From Symbiodinium natans (Eukaryota > Sar > Dinophyceae > Suessiales > Symbiodiniaceae), in assembly GCA_905221605.1 (NCBI GenBank), contig CAJNDS010000242.1:64001-77500 (forward strand): DNA of 13,500 nt, given 5' to 3'. Every line of letters starts with the position of its first letter. Position 1 is the first letter of the stretch. A program made the position numbers and the translations under genes. Shown one piece after another: positions 1 through 8,200 of the stretch. The notes beneath the pieces are model-generated. The model did not search any database. It was not told the DNA's origin and saw only the letters and a program-made list of their open reading frames with translations.

Positions 1-1
1 G

Positions 2-88
2 CACGACAAAATGGAGTCATGGGCAACAGCATGCAAGATGCCATATGTGAACCAGGCGGCATGGAACTCACTTATGGAGATGGGCGGG
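2..88 (+). CDS. possible internal exon of an unrecognised gene (partial at left edge)
   Basis: The frame is open from the window edge and reads DKMESWATACKMPYVNQAAW and onward to a Gly-Gly pair. It is followed at 89 by GTGAGT, a textbook 5' splice donor, in phase 0. The same frame stays open to a TGA at 278-280, so the alternative is a 3'-terminal coding piece of about 93 codons ending there. Composition is mixed and protein-like (Trp, Cys and Met are common), but I recognise no family. It may be the tail of an upstream gene or an early exon of the ankyrin gene. Confidence 0.35.
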
Positions 89-280
89 GTGAGTAGCGAT
101 TTGTCGTTGAAAGGGTATCGGCGCTTTTGTGCTGAGAGCTGGAAGGAAGCTTCCAAGATCACCCCGGATGACGTCCTCAGGACGCTCTGTGACGAATGCA
201 TGCGCCATCCTTCCTGGACATTCGCAAAGGTCGTTCGGAGTTACTGCTCCACAAAACCGATGGTGGAGCTGCTAGAGTGA

Positions 281-1641
281 TTTTGGAAGACGCATCCCAG
301 TAGCCAAAAGTGATGCTACCCTGCAATGTGACTGGATCAGCAAGGCAGCTATGTCGGCTGTGGCAAGAGAACGGAGTTTTCTGGGCCATACAAAGGAGGC
401 CCCAACGTTTGTGAACTATATTTCTGGATGCTTCCAGTGGAGCTCTAAAAGGGCCATCTGGAGGCGCATCTTGGGCGCCAAGGCCGCCTATTTTCTCTCT
501 TGTTTTTTGAGCATCTTCCAGCCTATAGCCGGACAGATGCCAGTGTGTCACAGTTTGAAATCCACGTACCTCAGGGGCGCATTTCTTAACTTAGGGGACG
601 CATGCTTTTCGGAATGTTCCGGGCCTTATTTTTCGTTTTTCTACCCCGAATGACAGGAAGTCCATCTGGTGTGGGGTGCTTGGATACCATTGAGTGCCTG
701 GCGAGCCAGAGAGCTTGACATGACAGCAAGTAGGCCGTAAAACTCCCTAGACAGAGCCCCATACAAGGACGACCCGTGACCAGTGCCCCCAATCAAGTCA
801 CGGCCTAACCTTGCCGGGCAGATGGGTGTCACGAACTGCCCCTGAGTCATCGGCCCAGAGGTATGTCACTTTCAATTGAAGGCGGCTGGGGGGGAGCTTC
901 CTTTGTAATCCCTCATGCACCCGTGGCGTGCTGGACAGTTTTACTCGTGCCTTCCTTATAAGAACCTTAAAGGGGGCTACGACAGCTACGATTGCATAAT
1001 GTTTCAGGAAATCATTGTATATGATAGTATGTTCTATGTAGGGTTTCATTGACATAACTATCTTTCGAATGTCCTAAGCACGCTCGGTCTCCATTGAGAG
1101 TGCGCGGGGGTGCTGCCGGCAGGTCACACAGTGTATGGACAGCTTGTTGCGCTGGACCTGTGGGGACCAGCATTTCTGCAAGACGGCCGTTCTGCATGTG
1201 CGACCTGCTTTCTGGGCGGTAGCTGCCCCCTGTTTGGGGAAAAATCCCCGAAGCTGTCAGGGCTCCTATAAGCCCTCCTCCAGGCCAAAGAAATATGCCG
1301 TTACATGAGGGGCTTAGCTTGCCCCAGGGGCTGCAATGGCAGTCCTGAGATCTTCTTGCTTCTTGGCCGGGTGCAAAATCTCTTGAAGCTCTTGCTTCAT
1401 GATGCTTCCTGCACGCCTGGATAGAGACCGACTCCCAAAGAAGTGTCATGCGCCTGCGGCGAAGCCGATGTTCTGTCAACATCGGCCGCGGAACTTTACG
1501 CTTCAGAACCCCCACTCTCCTCTGACTTCAAAGCTGTTGTTAAGGAACAGAAGTTGACAACTGTTGAGGGGCTTCCAAGTAAGTCCTGGAAAAGTTGGAC
1601 TGTGGACGAAGCTCAGAAACTGGGATCTGCAGATCGAACTT
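281..1641. other. 1.36 kb without a convincing gene
   Basis: Frames are interrupted on both strands and none resembles a known family. A perfect 9-bp stem (GCCGATGTT/AACATCGGC, loop 5) lies at 1464-1486. GTAAGT at 1579 is a good donor consensus, and the frame at 1558-1641 is open up to the telomere-repeat intron at 1642, so a short 5' exon of the ankyrin gene may end at 1641. This is most likely intergenic sequence or a long intron. Confidence 0.5.
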
Positions 1642-1677
1642 GTAAACCCTAAACCCTAAACCCTTGTCTCATCGCAG
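1642..1677 (+). repeat. telomere-type CCCTAAA array forming a possible 36-bp intron
   Basis: The array at 1643-1664 holds about three CCCTAAA units. It starts inside GTAAACCC, which would serve as donor, and ends with CTCATCGCAG, a good acceptor at 1676-1677. The result would be a 36-base GT-AG intron made mainly of telomere repeat. The flanking exons are weak, so the intron status is an inference. Confidence 0.6.
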
Positions 1678-1764
1678 GCTCTGCCAGATGGGCGCCACTC
1701 TGCCTGGCTCTTTCTCGGAGTCGGCCTTGCTGGAGCCGCGGTGCACAGGCCCGGCAGCCACACG
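1678..1764 (+). CDS. possible 5' exon of the ankyrin gene
   Basis: The frame after the CGCAG acceptor reads SAWLFLGVGLAGAAVHRPG, which is hydrophobic. A GT donor at 1765 (ACG|GTCGAAG) leads in phase 0 to the acceptor AAG|GTCGACC at 1966. The bases GTCGA occur at both intron ends. Hydrophobicity suggests a membrane or buried segment; the family is not recognised. The frame also stays open to a TGA near 1820, so the exon could be longer. Confidence 0.35.
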
Positions 1765-3102
1765 GTCGAAGTTCTGGGCGCTGCCACAAAAGCCCCGGCA
1801 GTCCGCTGTTGCACTTGAGAGTCGCTTTGGGGGTCTTCGGTGGATGTCCAGCAGGCCTGGATTCACACCGATTGCCTTCGAAACAGACGCTTGGAGCATT
1901 TTAAAAAGCCCAGTGGGATGTTGCATTCCGGCTTCTTATAGCGCTCCTGCTCCTCGAAGTTCCAAGGTCGACCGAGGGACGCTGATCCACAAGATTCAGC
2001 AGGGCGACGTCAGCGCGGTCATGAAGGCGCTGCCCGTGCTCGGCAACATCGACGAGCCGCTGACGTCCATCGGTCAGACGGCTTTGCACCTTGCCTGCGC
2101 GGCCGGCGCCCTGCCGCTCGTGACGGCCTTGATGAAACAAGGGGCCAATGCAAATGCCACCGATAAGACGGGCGCATCCTGTGTGGCTTTAGCGAGCACG
2201 GCAGGGCATGCGCACGTGCTCGAGAAGACGCTCGCCCGCAAGCAGGCACAGCATGAGCAAGGTTTCGTGGGCGTGGTGTAGGAATATGACAACGAAGTAA
2301 CACAGCAGCATAGCAATAAGAATAGACTTATTGAAATGCTGACAATTCAGGTGCTAGTAACGCAACGTGTACATCATTGCAAGAATGTCAAAGCATGCTC
2401 TTGGGTTGATTCCTTAGGCTGCTTGAGACCGACGGGATTGTGGTTCCGACCTATGACGTCGCCGGGCTGACGCCGCTGCACAAAGCTGTAGGCTTCGGGC
2501 ACCCCGAGTGCCTGCGCCGTCTACTGGAACACCGGGTGGATCCCGACCTCTGCACGGGTGAAGTGAGGATCCCCGCGGAGTTTGAGCCAGCGCGGTCGAG
2601 GTACGAGACGTCACTTCACATAGCTTCCAGGCTACTGACCCGGGCCATCAACAGCCCCGAGGGTGCTGGATCCTCGGAGCAGCAGCAGGTGCAGCAGCGA
2701 GAGATCATGCAGCTCTTGGTCAGCTTTGGTGCGGATCCCACGGCCCAGGACATCAATGGTGCAGCACTCAGCAGACTTTTCATAGCAGGCTTTACAAGCA
2801 GACTTGGAGCAGAGTCTTAAGTCGTGTAGTGAAAGAGAGTGCTCAAAGCCAAGCCATCGCTGGTTCCGTGCTGAGGAGACACGCCTCTGCATTTCTGTGC
2901 GCGCAATGGTGATTGGTGGGGTCTGGGTCTTCTTCTTGCGCACACGAAGCAGGAGCCAAATGAGGCCTTGGGTATCCTCAACGAGGAGCGCCGGGACGCT
3001 TGGAGCTACATGGCCTGGCCCTTGAAGGCAAAGCTGGTGCTGCAGACCTCTTTCTGGGCCCTCCTGCGGCCGTTGAAGACTCTGCGCGTGCAGGCGTCAT
3101 GA
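1678..3102 (+). CDS. ankyrin-repeat protein gene (about four exons, ends at TGA 3100-3102)
   Basis: Proposed exons are 1678-1764, 1967-2241, 2418-2760 and 2953-3102; their phases agree (0, 2, 0). The protein has three or four ankyrin repeats, recognised by TALHLA, TPLHKA and TSLHIA helix starts and GAN/GAD loop ends. Ankyrin repeats bind partner proteins; no enzyme domain is visible in these exons. The C-terminal tail is basic and Trp/Leu-rich. The 5' end is not resolved: a coding frame may continue upstream of the telomere-repeat intron at 1642. Two of the donors are GC (2242, 2761). The gene lies on the same strand as the JmjC exons about 0.4 kb downstream, so a single ankyrin-JmjC gene is possible if the TGA is spliced out. 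Ankyrin identity is secure; exact ends are not. Confidence 0.7.
1967..2241 (+). CDS. ankyrin-repeat exon
   Basis: It encodes about 91 residues. IHKIQQGDVSAVMKAL is a capping helix pair, then GQTALHLACAAGALPLV with LMKQGANANATD is a canonical ankyrin repeat, and GASCVALASTAGHAHVLEK is a divergent second repeat. The start is set by the acceptor TTCCAAG|GTC. The GC donor at 2242 (AA|GCAGGC) joins in phase 2 to the exon at 2418. Unspliced, the frame stops at 2279-2281. Confidence 0.75.
2418..2760 (+). CDS. ankyrin-repeat exon
   Basis: It encodes about 114 residues. AGLTPLHKAVGFGHPECL with RRLLEHRVDPDL is a clear ankyrin repeat. It is followed by a further repeat starting ETSLHIASRLL, interrupted by a Gln/Ser-rich loop (EQQQVQQ), then REIMQLLVSFGADPTAQD. 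The acceptor is TCCTTAG|G. A GC donor at 2761 (GGT|GCAGCA) keeps phase 0 into the last exon; the unspliced frame stops at 2818-2820. Confidence 0.75.
2953..3102 (+). CDS. likely 3'-terminal exon of the ankyrin gene
   Basis: The acceptor is GAAGCAG|GAG. The frame reads EPNEALGILNEERRDAW, then a segment rich in Trp, Leu and Lys, and ends VQAS-TGA at 3100-3102. Phase 0 agrees with the preceding GC donor. Composition is amphipathic helix-like. An earlier GT within the last codons (3088) could also serve as donor, which would make this exon internal. Confidence 0.55.
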   Translation, partial: EPNEALGILNEERRDAWSYMAWPLKAKLVLQTSFWALLRPLKTLRVQAS

Positions 3103-3517
3103 TCTTGAGGCCGGAAGTGAACTCGGCACAGTCTTAGGGAAGCTTAGGGGGATTTAGGGGTATTCTTCGGGTGCATCCGACCCCTTGTGGCTTGCAAGAG
3201 AGCCAATGTACATAGGCAGGGCAAAGAGGGCAGTTCTCGGCCACATGTCGGCTTGGGAACTCTGCCATTTCCCAATTTCCCAGAGAAGAGCTTGTGAAAA
3301 GAGGGGGGGGGGCTCTTCACGCAAGGCCCCTTGGTTTGGGGGGGGGGGCTTCCTGATGCCCTTGGAACATCCATGCCTGGGTTCGCAGCTCGATGCTCGC
3401 ACGAGTGCTCCGGTCTGTCGGGTATGCGCCCAGGATGGGCAGCATCTACATCCCTTCGAAGGCGACGAAAGCCTCATGAACGGCTCATGGCCACTCGGAA
3501 AAGACGCCGGGTTTCAG
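3103..3517 (+). other. ankyrin-JmjC intergenic or intronic region with G-rich tracts
   Basis: At 3133-3160 three TTAGGG-like units occur on the + strand (CTTAGGG, CTTAGGGGG, TTTAGGGG). Runs of about 10 and 11 G lie at 3303-3312 and 3338-3348. A short frame near 3237-3272 reads VLGHMSAWELC, which recalls the LGTSAWN stretch after the HxD motif of JMJD6-like proteins; this is too weak to call an exon. Confidence 0.45.
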
Positions 3518-3605
3518 GAATCCAACGTGTCCCCAGAGCACTTATAAGGGAGACTTGAGCCCTAGGCTGGATCCCTTGGACCCGGAGGTCTTCCAGAAGT
3601 GGCCG
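3518..3605 (+). CDS. JmjC gene exon upstream of the GWWH exon
   Basis: After the acceptor GGTTTCAG|G the frame reads NPTCPQSTYKGDLSP then RLDPLDPEVFQKWP. It ends at a probable GA donor (CCG|GATCC); the next exon begins GATGCG, so the splice point is ambiguous by three bases. The frame would stop at a TAG about 18 bases after the proposed donor. Family resemblance is to the segment before the iron-binding GWWH strand. Confidence 0.5.
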
Positions 3606-4625
3606 GATCCTTGCGCACGTTTGTAGAGAGCGCCCAGGGAGGTCCCCACAACTCCTCGGGACGCGCTGCGTGCTGAGCATGTTATAAACCCTAAGCCCTA
3701 AACCCTAATTTCTTACGTCTTTCCTCTACCGGATGCCAGGATGCGCGGCGTGCCACGCCTTACATGGCCGTGGTCGAGCGGGGCGAAACGATCGTGGCGC
3801 CCAAGGGTTGGTGGCACTACGCCGTGTCGCTGGACACCTCGGCCGCGACCCGAAGGTTTCAAACTCTGCCCTGCTCCCTGCAGGCTGCCGCCTTGCGCGT
3901 GACGCCCCCGCCCTGGTGGCTTCCGAGTTCCATTCCTGATTCCTTCTCAGGTCACGATCATGCGAAATTTCTACAGCACCAGCAACCAGTGGGACCTGCG
4001 ACATGGCAGCATCATGGCCCAGTTGAACACCAAGAACAGCGTAAGACTAATAGGAAAACACCCATTTCAGCCCACAAACATGCCTAAAGTTCGTCCATCG
4101 AGGGTTATCGCGCCTGTGCGCGCGAGCGTGAGGGGTCGAAATCCCCAAGCCCCCCCCCCCCCCCCCAAAAAAAAAAGAAAAGAGGCCCGACAGTGTGCCG
4201 GGGGCGATTCCGCAGTTCCCATCCTTTCTCAGGATCCAGCGCAAGGACAGTGGGCTGGCAAGCGCCATCGCAACACATGCCGGCTGCTCAAGGAGGGTGT
4301 TTGTCGGGTGGCTGAGAGCACCTGAGTTGTGTTCAGGTGCTTCGAAAACAGCCCAAGCTCAAGAACCAACCAGACTCAGTCAAGCGCCTGGCATCTGCAG
4401 CATCTCGTAGAAGGAATTGTGCAGTCTTTGTTTTTTTGCCGGATCTTTCCCTTTGAGGTCATCAATGAAATTGCTAACAAGACGGTGCACAAGCTTCGCC
4501 GCTGCCTCGGCTTGTATGGCGGGTCGTCTTTTCAGGGAGCAGCGGCGCTTCGGCGGAGTCTGTGCCTGTTGCACTTCACAGGCGAGACCTTCATCGAGAA
4601 TCGGCGGAAAGGGGCGCAGCAGTGA
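3518..4625 (+). CDS. JmjC-domain oxygenase-like gene (C-terminal half; 5' part not resolved)
   Basis: Proposed exons are 3518-3605, 3740-3841, 3951-4040 and, less surely, 4458-4625. JmjC proteins are Fe(II)/2-oxoglutarate-dependent demethylases or hydroxylases acting on histones, other proteins or RNA. The diagnostic segment is GETIVAPKGWWHYAVSLD: it matches the GE-(I/L)-(F/V)-(V/I)-P-x-GWWH strand of JMJD6/FIH-type JmjC domains, and its His is the expected third iron ligand. The next exon continues as VTIMRNFYS, the strand after it (compare ITQNF/VTRNF in the family). The preceding exon reads LDPLDPEVFQKWPD, like the DP-D-x-x-x-FP stretch before the last strands. The exon with the HxD iron ligands was not found, so this may be a partial gene, a pseudogene or have its 5' exon unrecognised. 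The introns use GA, GC and GT donors. Substrate cannot be told. Confidence 0.7.
3685..3708 (+). repeat. telomere-type array in a JmjC-gene intron
   Basis: TAAACCC, TAAGCCC and TAAACCC follow in tandem, one unit with an A-to-G change. It lies inside the 134-bp intron 3606-3739, about 80 bases from the donor and 31 bases before the acceptor CCGGATGCCAG. Confidence 0.85.
3740..3841 (+). CDS. JmjC domain exon with the GWWH iron-ligand motif
   Basis: It is exactly 34 codons, phase 0 at both ends. It reads DARRATPYMAVVERGET, then IVAPKGWWHYAVSLDTS. The acceptor is ATGCCAG|GAT; the donor is non-canonical GC (TCG|GCCGCG). The His of GWWH is the predicted iron ligand. This exon is the strongest evidence for the JmjC call. 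Confidence 0.8.
3951..4040 (+). CDS. JmjC domain exon after the iron-ligand strand
   Basis: It is 30 codons, phase 0 at both ends, acceptor TTCTCAG|GTC, donor AGC|GTAAGA. It reads VTIMRNFYSTSNQWDLRHG then SIMAQLNTKNS. The first residues fit directly onto the preceding exon's SLDTS to give the usual JmjC strand leading into an NF(Y/V) turn. Confidence 0.8.
4150..4176 (+). repeat. C17-A10 homopolymer pair in the JmjC gene intron
   Basis: Seventeen C are followed at once by ten A inside the interval 4041-4457. Such tracts vary in length and often cause sequencing error; no coding frame depends on this one. Confidence 0.9.
4458..4625 (+). CDS. possible 3' exon of the JmjC gene
   Basis: A T-rich tract leads to TTTGAG|GTC in phase 0, matching the GTAAGA donor at 4041. 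The frame reads VINEIANKTVHKLRRCLGLYG, a helix-like basic segment shown here to its end, and continues to TGA at 4623-4625 after ETFIENRRKGAQQ. An antisense ORF of 155 codons overlaps (4380-4847), so strand and coding status are uncertain. A C-terminal helical extension is common after JmjC domains of the JMJD6 type. Confidence 0.35.
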   Translation, partial: VINEIANKTVHKLRRCLGLYGGSSFQGAAALRRSLCLLHFTGETFIENRRKGAQQ

Positions 4626-5111
4626 GATCGCAGCTTGGGGGATGCGGAGAGTTCCAGTTTCCATGGGCGAAAAGTCGCAAGGGCGCGCCACAACCTTGTG
4701 CCGCCGGGCCTTTGAAGGCTTTGAGTGCATCAGCTCATCACTAAGGACCTGACTGACACGGGCTCTTTCGGCTCTCGAGATGTGCAGGATAGGAAGGTGG
4801 GTGGTGCCAAAAGTGCACACCTGCAGGCTAACATGGCAGCTGCCCAAGTCTTTTTTGTATATTAATCATAAACATGTTCTGAGGAATCGTCAAGACCTGC
4901 CTCCAGGGAACTAGGGGAAGCTCCTATGTTGTGAACGTCCATTGGGTTGCACTTGAAGCTCTTTAAAAGGTCCTCAAGTGGCTGAAGTTTCCAAGAGGGT
5001 TGAGGCTCGTGTTTCAGTTTTTTCCCTTTGCTGCACAGTCCGGCAGGGGCCTTCTCCGGGCATTCGTTGCATTCCAAGTTGGCCCCAGGGCCCTGGTGCC
5101 CTGGTGCCCAG
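4626..5111. other. about 490 bases between the JmjC and glucan synthase exons
   Basis: No recognisable coding segment. Several overlapping open frames exist on both strands but with no family resemblance. It probably holds the end of one gene and the start of the next, or introns of the glucan synthase 5' region. I see no spliced-leader-like sequence. Confidence 0.4.
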
Positions 5112-5206
5112 GCCACTTCCGTGCGGGTTCTCTACATGGCCGTGCTGGCCGCCAAAGCGCAGGCCCTTGCTTTCGAGGCCAGTTTCGTGCGCCTCGGACG
5201 GGAAGC
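5112..5206 (+). CDS. possible Vta1-like N-terminal exon of the glucan synthase
   Basis: After the acceptor GGTGCCCAG|GCC the frame reads ATSVRVLYMAVLAAKAQALA and on to SFVRLGREA. This helix resembles the RVAYLCRFYAFEKAHRL helix of the Vta1-like region that begins plant callose synthases. The exact donor is not resolved, and the exon could be longer (the frame is open to about 5270). Attribution to this gene rests on order and weak similarity. Confidence 0.4.
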
Positions 5207-8200
5207 TTGCGATTGTGGCTGTCTTGGATGGCATAGCGGTGTGTTTTTTTCCGCGCAGCGGGGCTTCTGAAGCTGAGGTGCAGTGTTCCAGAGTCTTATT
5301 CTCGAGACAGCCTGAAGCGGTTAATCCAGATGAACTGCGACAAGGCGGGGTGTTTTGGGATGTGCTTTCAGAACTTGAGAAAGCCCATACTGTTGCATGT
5401 CTGGAGCCTCCCAGGTCAGCAAATCCGTCCGGGATTTTGAGGCATTGGGCCCTGAACAATCGGAGCTTGACAGAGGCCATGGGGGACACCTTTAAAATCC
5501 TTTAAAGCAGCCAGGTGTGTGTTTTGCACAGCCAGGTGCCACCCATGTTCTATCAATTTATGCCAGCTGTGCAGGCTTGATCATGCTGCTGGGCGACCAG
5601 TACGACATAGACAGCCTGTCCCCTTCCTGCGCTTGGGGCACACAAAGCTCCTTGTCTTCTTGCGTCAGCTTGTTCCTGTGCCCTCCTTGAGGCATTGGCT
5701 GGAGAAGGGCTCTTTGGCCTCCGACGCGTGCAGAAACGCGACAACGTGGCTTGGGCGCATGTCAGGCTCCCTTCGGCTGCACGCCTCGGAGGCTCCTGTT
5801 GCATTCATCCTCTTGCGCTTCCTCTGAGGGCGGCTTAAAAGGAGCGGTGTATTTGACACTTCTTCATGCCATGAATCAAATCAGTCGGGCTGAGGTTGCT
5901 AGAGGAAACAGAGGCGGCGATATGGAGGCTGAGCGACAATGAGACCAGGGAGAGGATGATGGAAGCCACCAACCTCGCAGTCAACGCGCTGCTTGCCTAC
6001 AGAGAGTCGCACATGCGCTTCTAAAGTTTTAAAAACCAGCTTCCGAATTCCCCAAAAAGCCCTAAACCCAGTTGCTTCAGTTAGGTTCAGCTCTTGGCTT
6101 CCTAGGAAGCCCTGCTCTCTCCACTCTTTGCACAGGTGGGGCTCGGTGATGCTGCAGGGCCGGAAGTGCTGCACTTTGCCGGGCCCGCCCTTCTGCATTG
6201 ACACGAGCTGGTCCGCTTCAACGGCTGCCCGGCCAAGTCAGGAAAGCTAGGGCGCCAGGCTCTTGGCAGTCTTGGCTCTTGATTCTATCATTGGGTTGGC
6301 GGGTGGGGGCGGGGTAGGGGGAGGGGGGGCAGGGGCAACATTCAACAGTTCAGAGGCTTGCCTGCTTGTCGACTTGTGGGGGAGTCAGGTGGTTCAGGCT
6401 CAGATTTGAAGGTGGCTGCTTAATACCTTTTCTGGCCTTTCTTGGAAGCCTCCCTATACTGTAGGGATCCGTGGGGTATCCCGCCTTCCCAGTGTGGCTT
6501 TGTTTCGAATGTGACAAGGTCGCTTTGCTGGTGCCAGTGGTGTGCTTGGCCATCTTATTTACGATTTCCGTTGTGTCATCTTGGATCCTGCCGCAGCCGA
6601 CAAAGGAGCCGGAGCAAATGACAGAACGTCTTGCGGCTGACATGAGCATACTTCCTGGGTCATGCTTTCCTGAATAGTGATGTAATGTGATGATATGCAC
6701 GCCAATATTCTGTTAATGTCTTAACGCAACCCTATCTCCGGCCTCTCCGAAACTTGCGACTTGCCTGCAAAGGTGACGAGGCGTTCATCAGCAGACCTGG
6801 CTCTCGCACGCCTCGGGTGTCATGTCGCAGCGAGCTGAAGCAGCAGCTCGAGGTGGAGTGGACCGAGCGCCACTGCCTCCGAGTCTTGCCGGGCGCGGCG
6901 GAGTTTGCCAATTCGACCTCGAGCCTCTTCGGGTCCTTGAAAGAGGCTTTTGACTTCCAGGTCGACAGCGTCCGCAACCAATACGAGCACTTATTGTCAC
7001 TCTGGCGCTCCCAGTGCGCCATGGTCGCTGACCGCTCGATGGGCGAGGGCGCATCCATCAACGAGGGACTCATGCTGCAAGAGGCCGGGGTTTGAAAGGG
7101 CAACAGTTCTGCAACAAGCTGCAACCATGCAACAATACCGGCATGTGTTCTAGGAATGCGATGTGCGCCGGAGGGGTTCCTTGAGAGGCAGTGGCGGAGC
7201 TGTACTACGAGATGATGGATGGATTTCTCCGCTGGCGGGCGAAGCTGGCTGACCACGAGCCTGCTGCTGTACCCACACTGTCGGGTGACCAGCCACTCAG
7301 TTTATAACAATCATGCGGTTGATCTTTATGGGAAACATACACATGCCGGTTTTGAAAGTTACCAGGGAATTGTTCCCAGAGGCCTGTATTACTAAGATGC
7401 GATGTTTCAGACGTCGCCTGTCAAGGGCCGAAAGCACACCACGGTGTTGCTGTGCTTTTTGATGCTTTTTGTGAACGTCCTGTAACAGATAGCCACGGCA
7501 CCAACTAGCAACACATGTGCTTGGTGTGCGGCCATTCATTCCCGCACATGTCTCGCCTGTGCGAGATCGTTGCATGCAACACGTCCCAGTTTGAGGCCGC
7601 GTCCTGTTGGTGGGGCCAAGTGGGAGCCGCTGCACAAGGATGGGCTCGATGCGGCCACAGCGGCCGTCTTGTCACGGCAGTTGACGGAGATGGCCGTCTA
7701 CTTGCTGGTTTGGGGTGAAGCCGGCAATGTGCGGTTCATGCCGGAGGCACAGATCCTGATTGTCCCTGCAATTGTATCTTTCTATCAATGTGTAGTCATG
7801 TTGATCAGAGGGCATGCCGTGTCTAGGAAGCGGCATGCAGGAGGGGGGTGTTGGGCCGGTGCTCAAGCTTACATTGGCCTTCGCCAACAGGCAGTCTACT
7901 TTATCACAGAGCTTGCCTTGGCGGCGAACCCCGCGGACTTTGAAGAGGTCTATGGGGCACCGACGCCGGAACCCAGCTTGCCAGGTGCTCCGTTTAGGAG
8001 CAACTTTTTTCTGAGCAAGATCATCCGCCCGATCTACAATGTGGTCTTCGATGAATGGCATCCTGCTCGGTTTCGGTCCTGCCTGACATCGGCTGGGAAG
8101 TTCGCAGTCGGCCTGTGTGGTAGGCAAACCCCGCAAAAAAAAAAAAAAAAAAAAAACGCCAAGGTACCAGTATGTTGACATCGACCAGAACTCCCAGAAG

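Noticed and set aside
1464-1486. Perfect 9-bp hairpin as a terminator or RNA gene
   Set aside because: No T run follows, bacterial-type terminators do not apply here and no conserved RNA structure is recognised.
1012-1515. 167-codon minus-strand ORF
   Set aside because: Low-complexity composition, no recognisable motif, no splice or promoter context.
1678-1764. Possible JmjC HxD exon (WLFLGVGLAGAAVH)
   Set aside because: The residue two after His is Pro instead of Asp/Glu, and ankyrin exons with a stop lie between it and the clear JmjC exons.
3237-3272. VLGHMSAWELC frame resembling the segment after HxD in JMJD6-like proteins
   Set aside because: Too short, no HxD visible in front of it and no confirmed splice sites; mentioned only as a place to look.
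4380-4847. 155-codon minus-strand ORF
   Set aside because: Helix-like in part, but with no family resemblance, against the strand of all other genes and overlapping a phase-compatible + exon. Kept only as an alternative.
4978-5505. 175-codon + strand ORF
   Set aside because: It overlaps a better exon candidate in another frame and matches no family; probably chance in GC-rich DNA.
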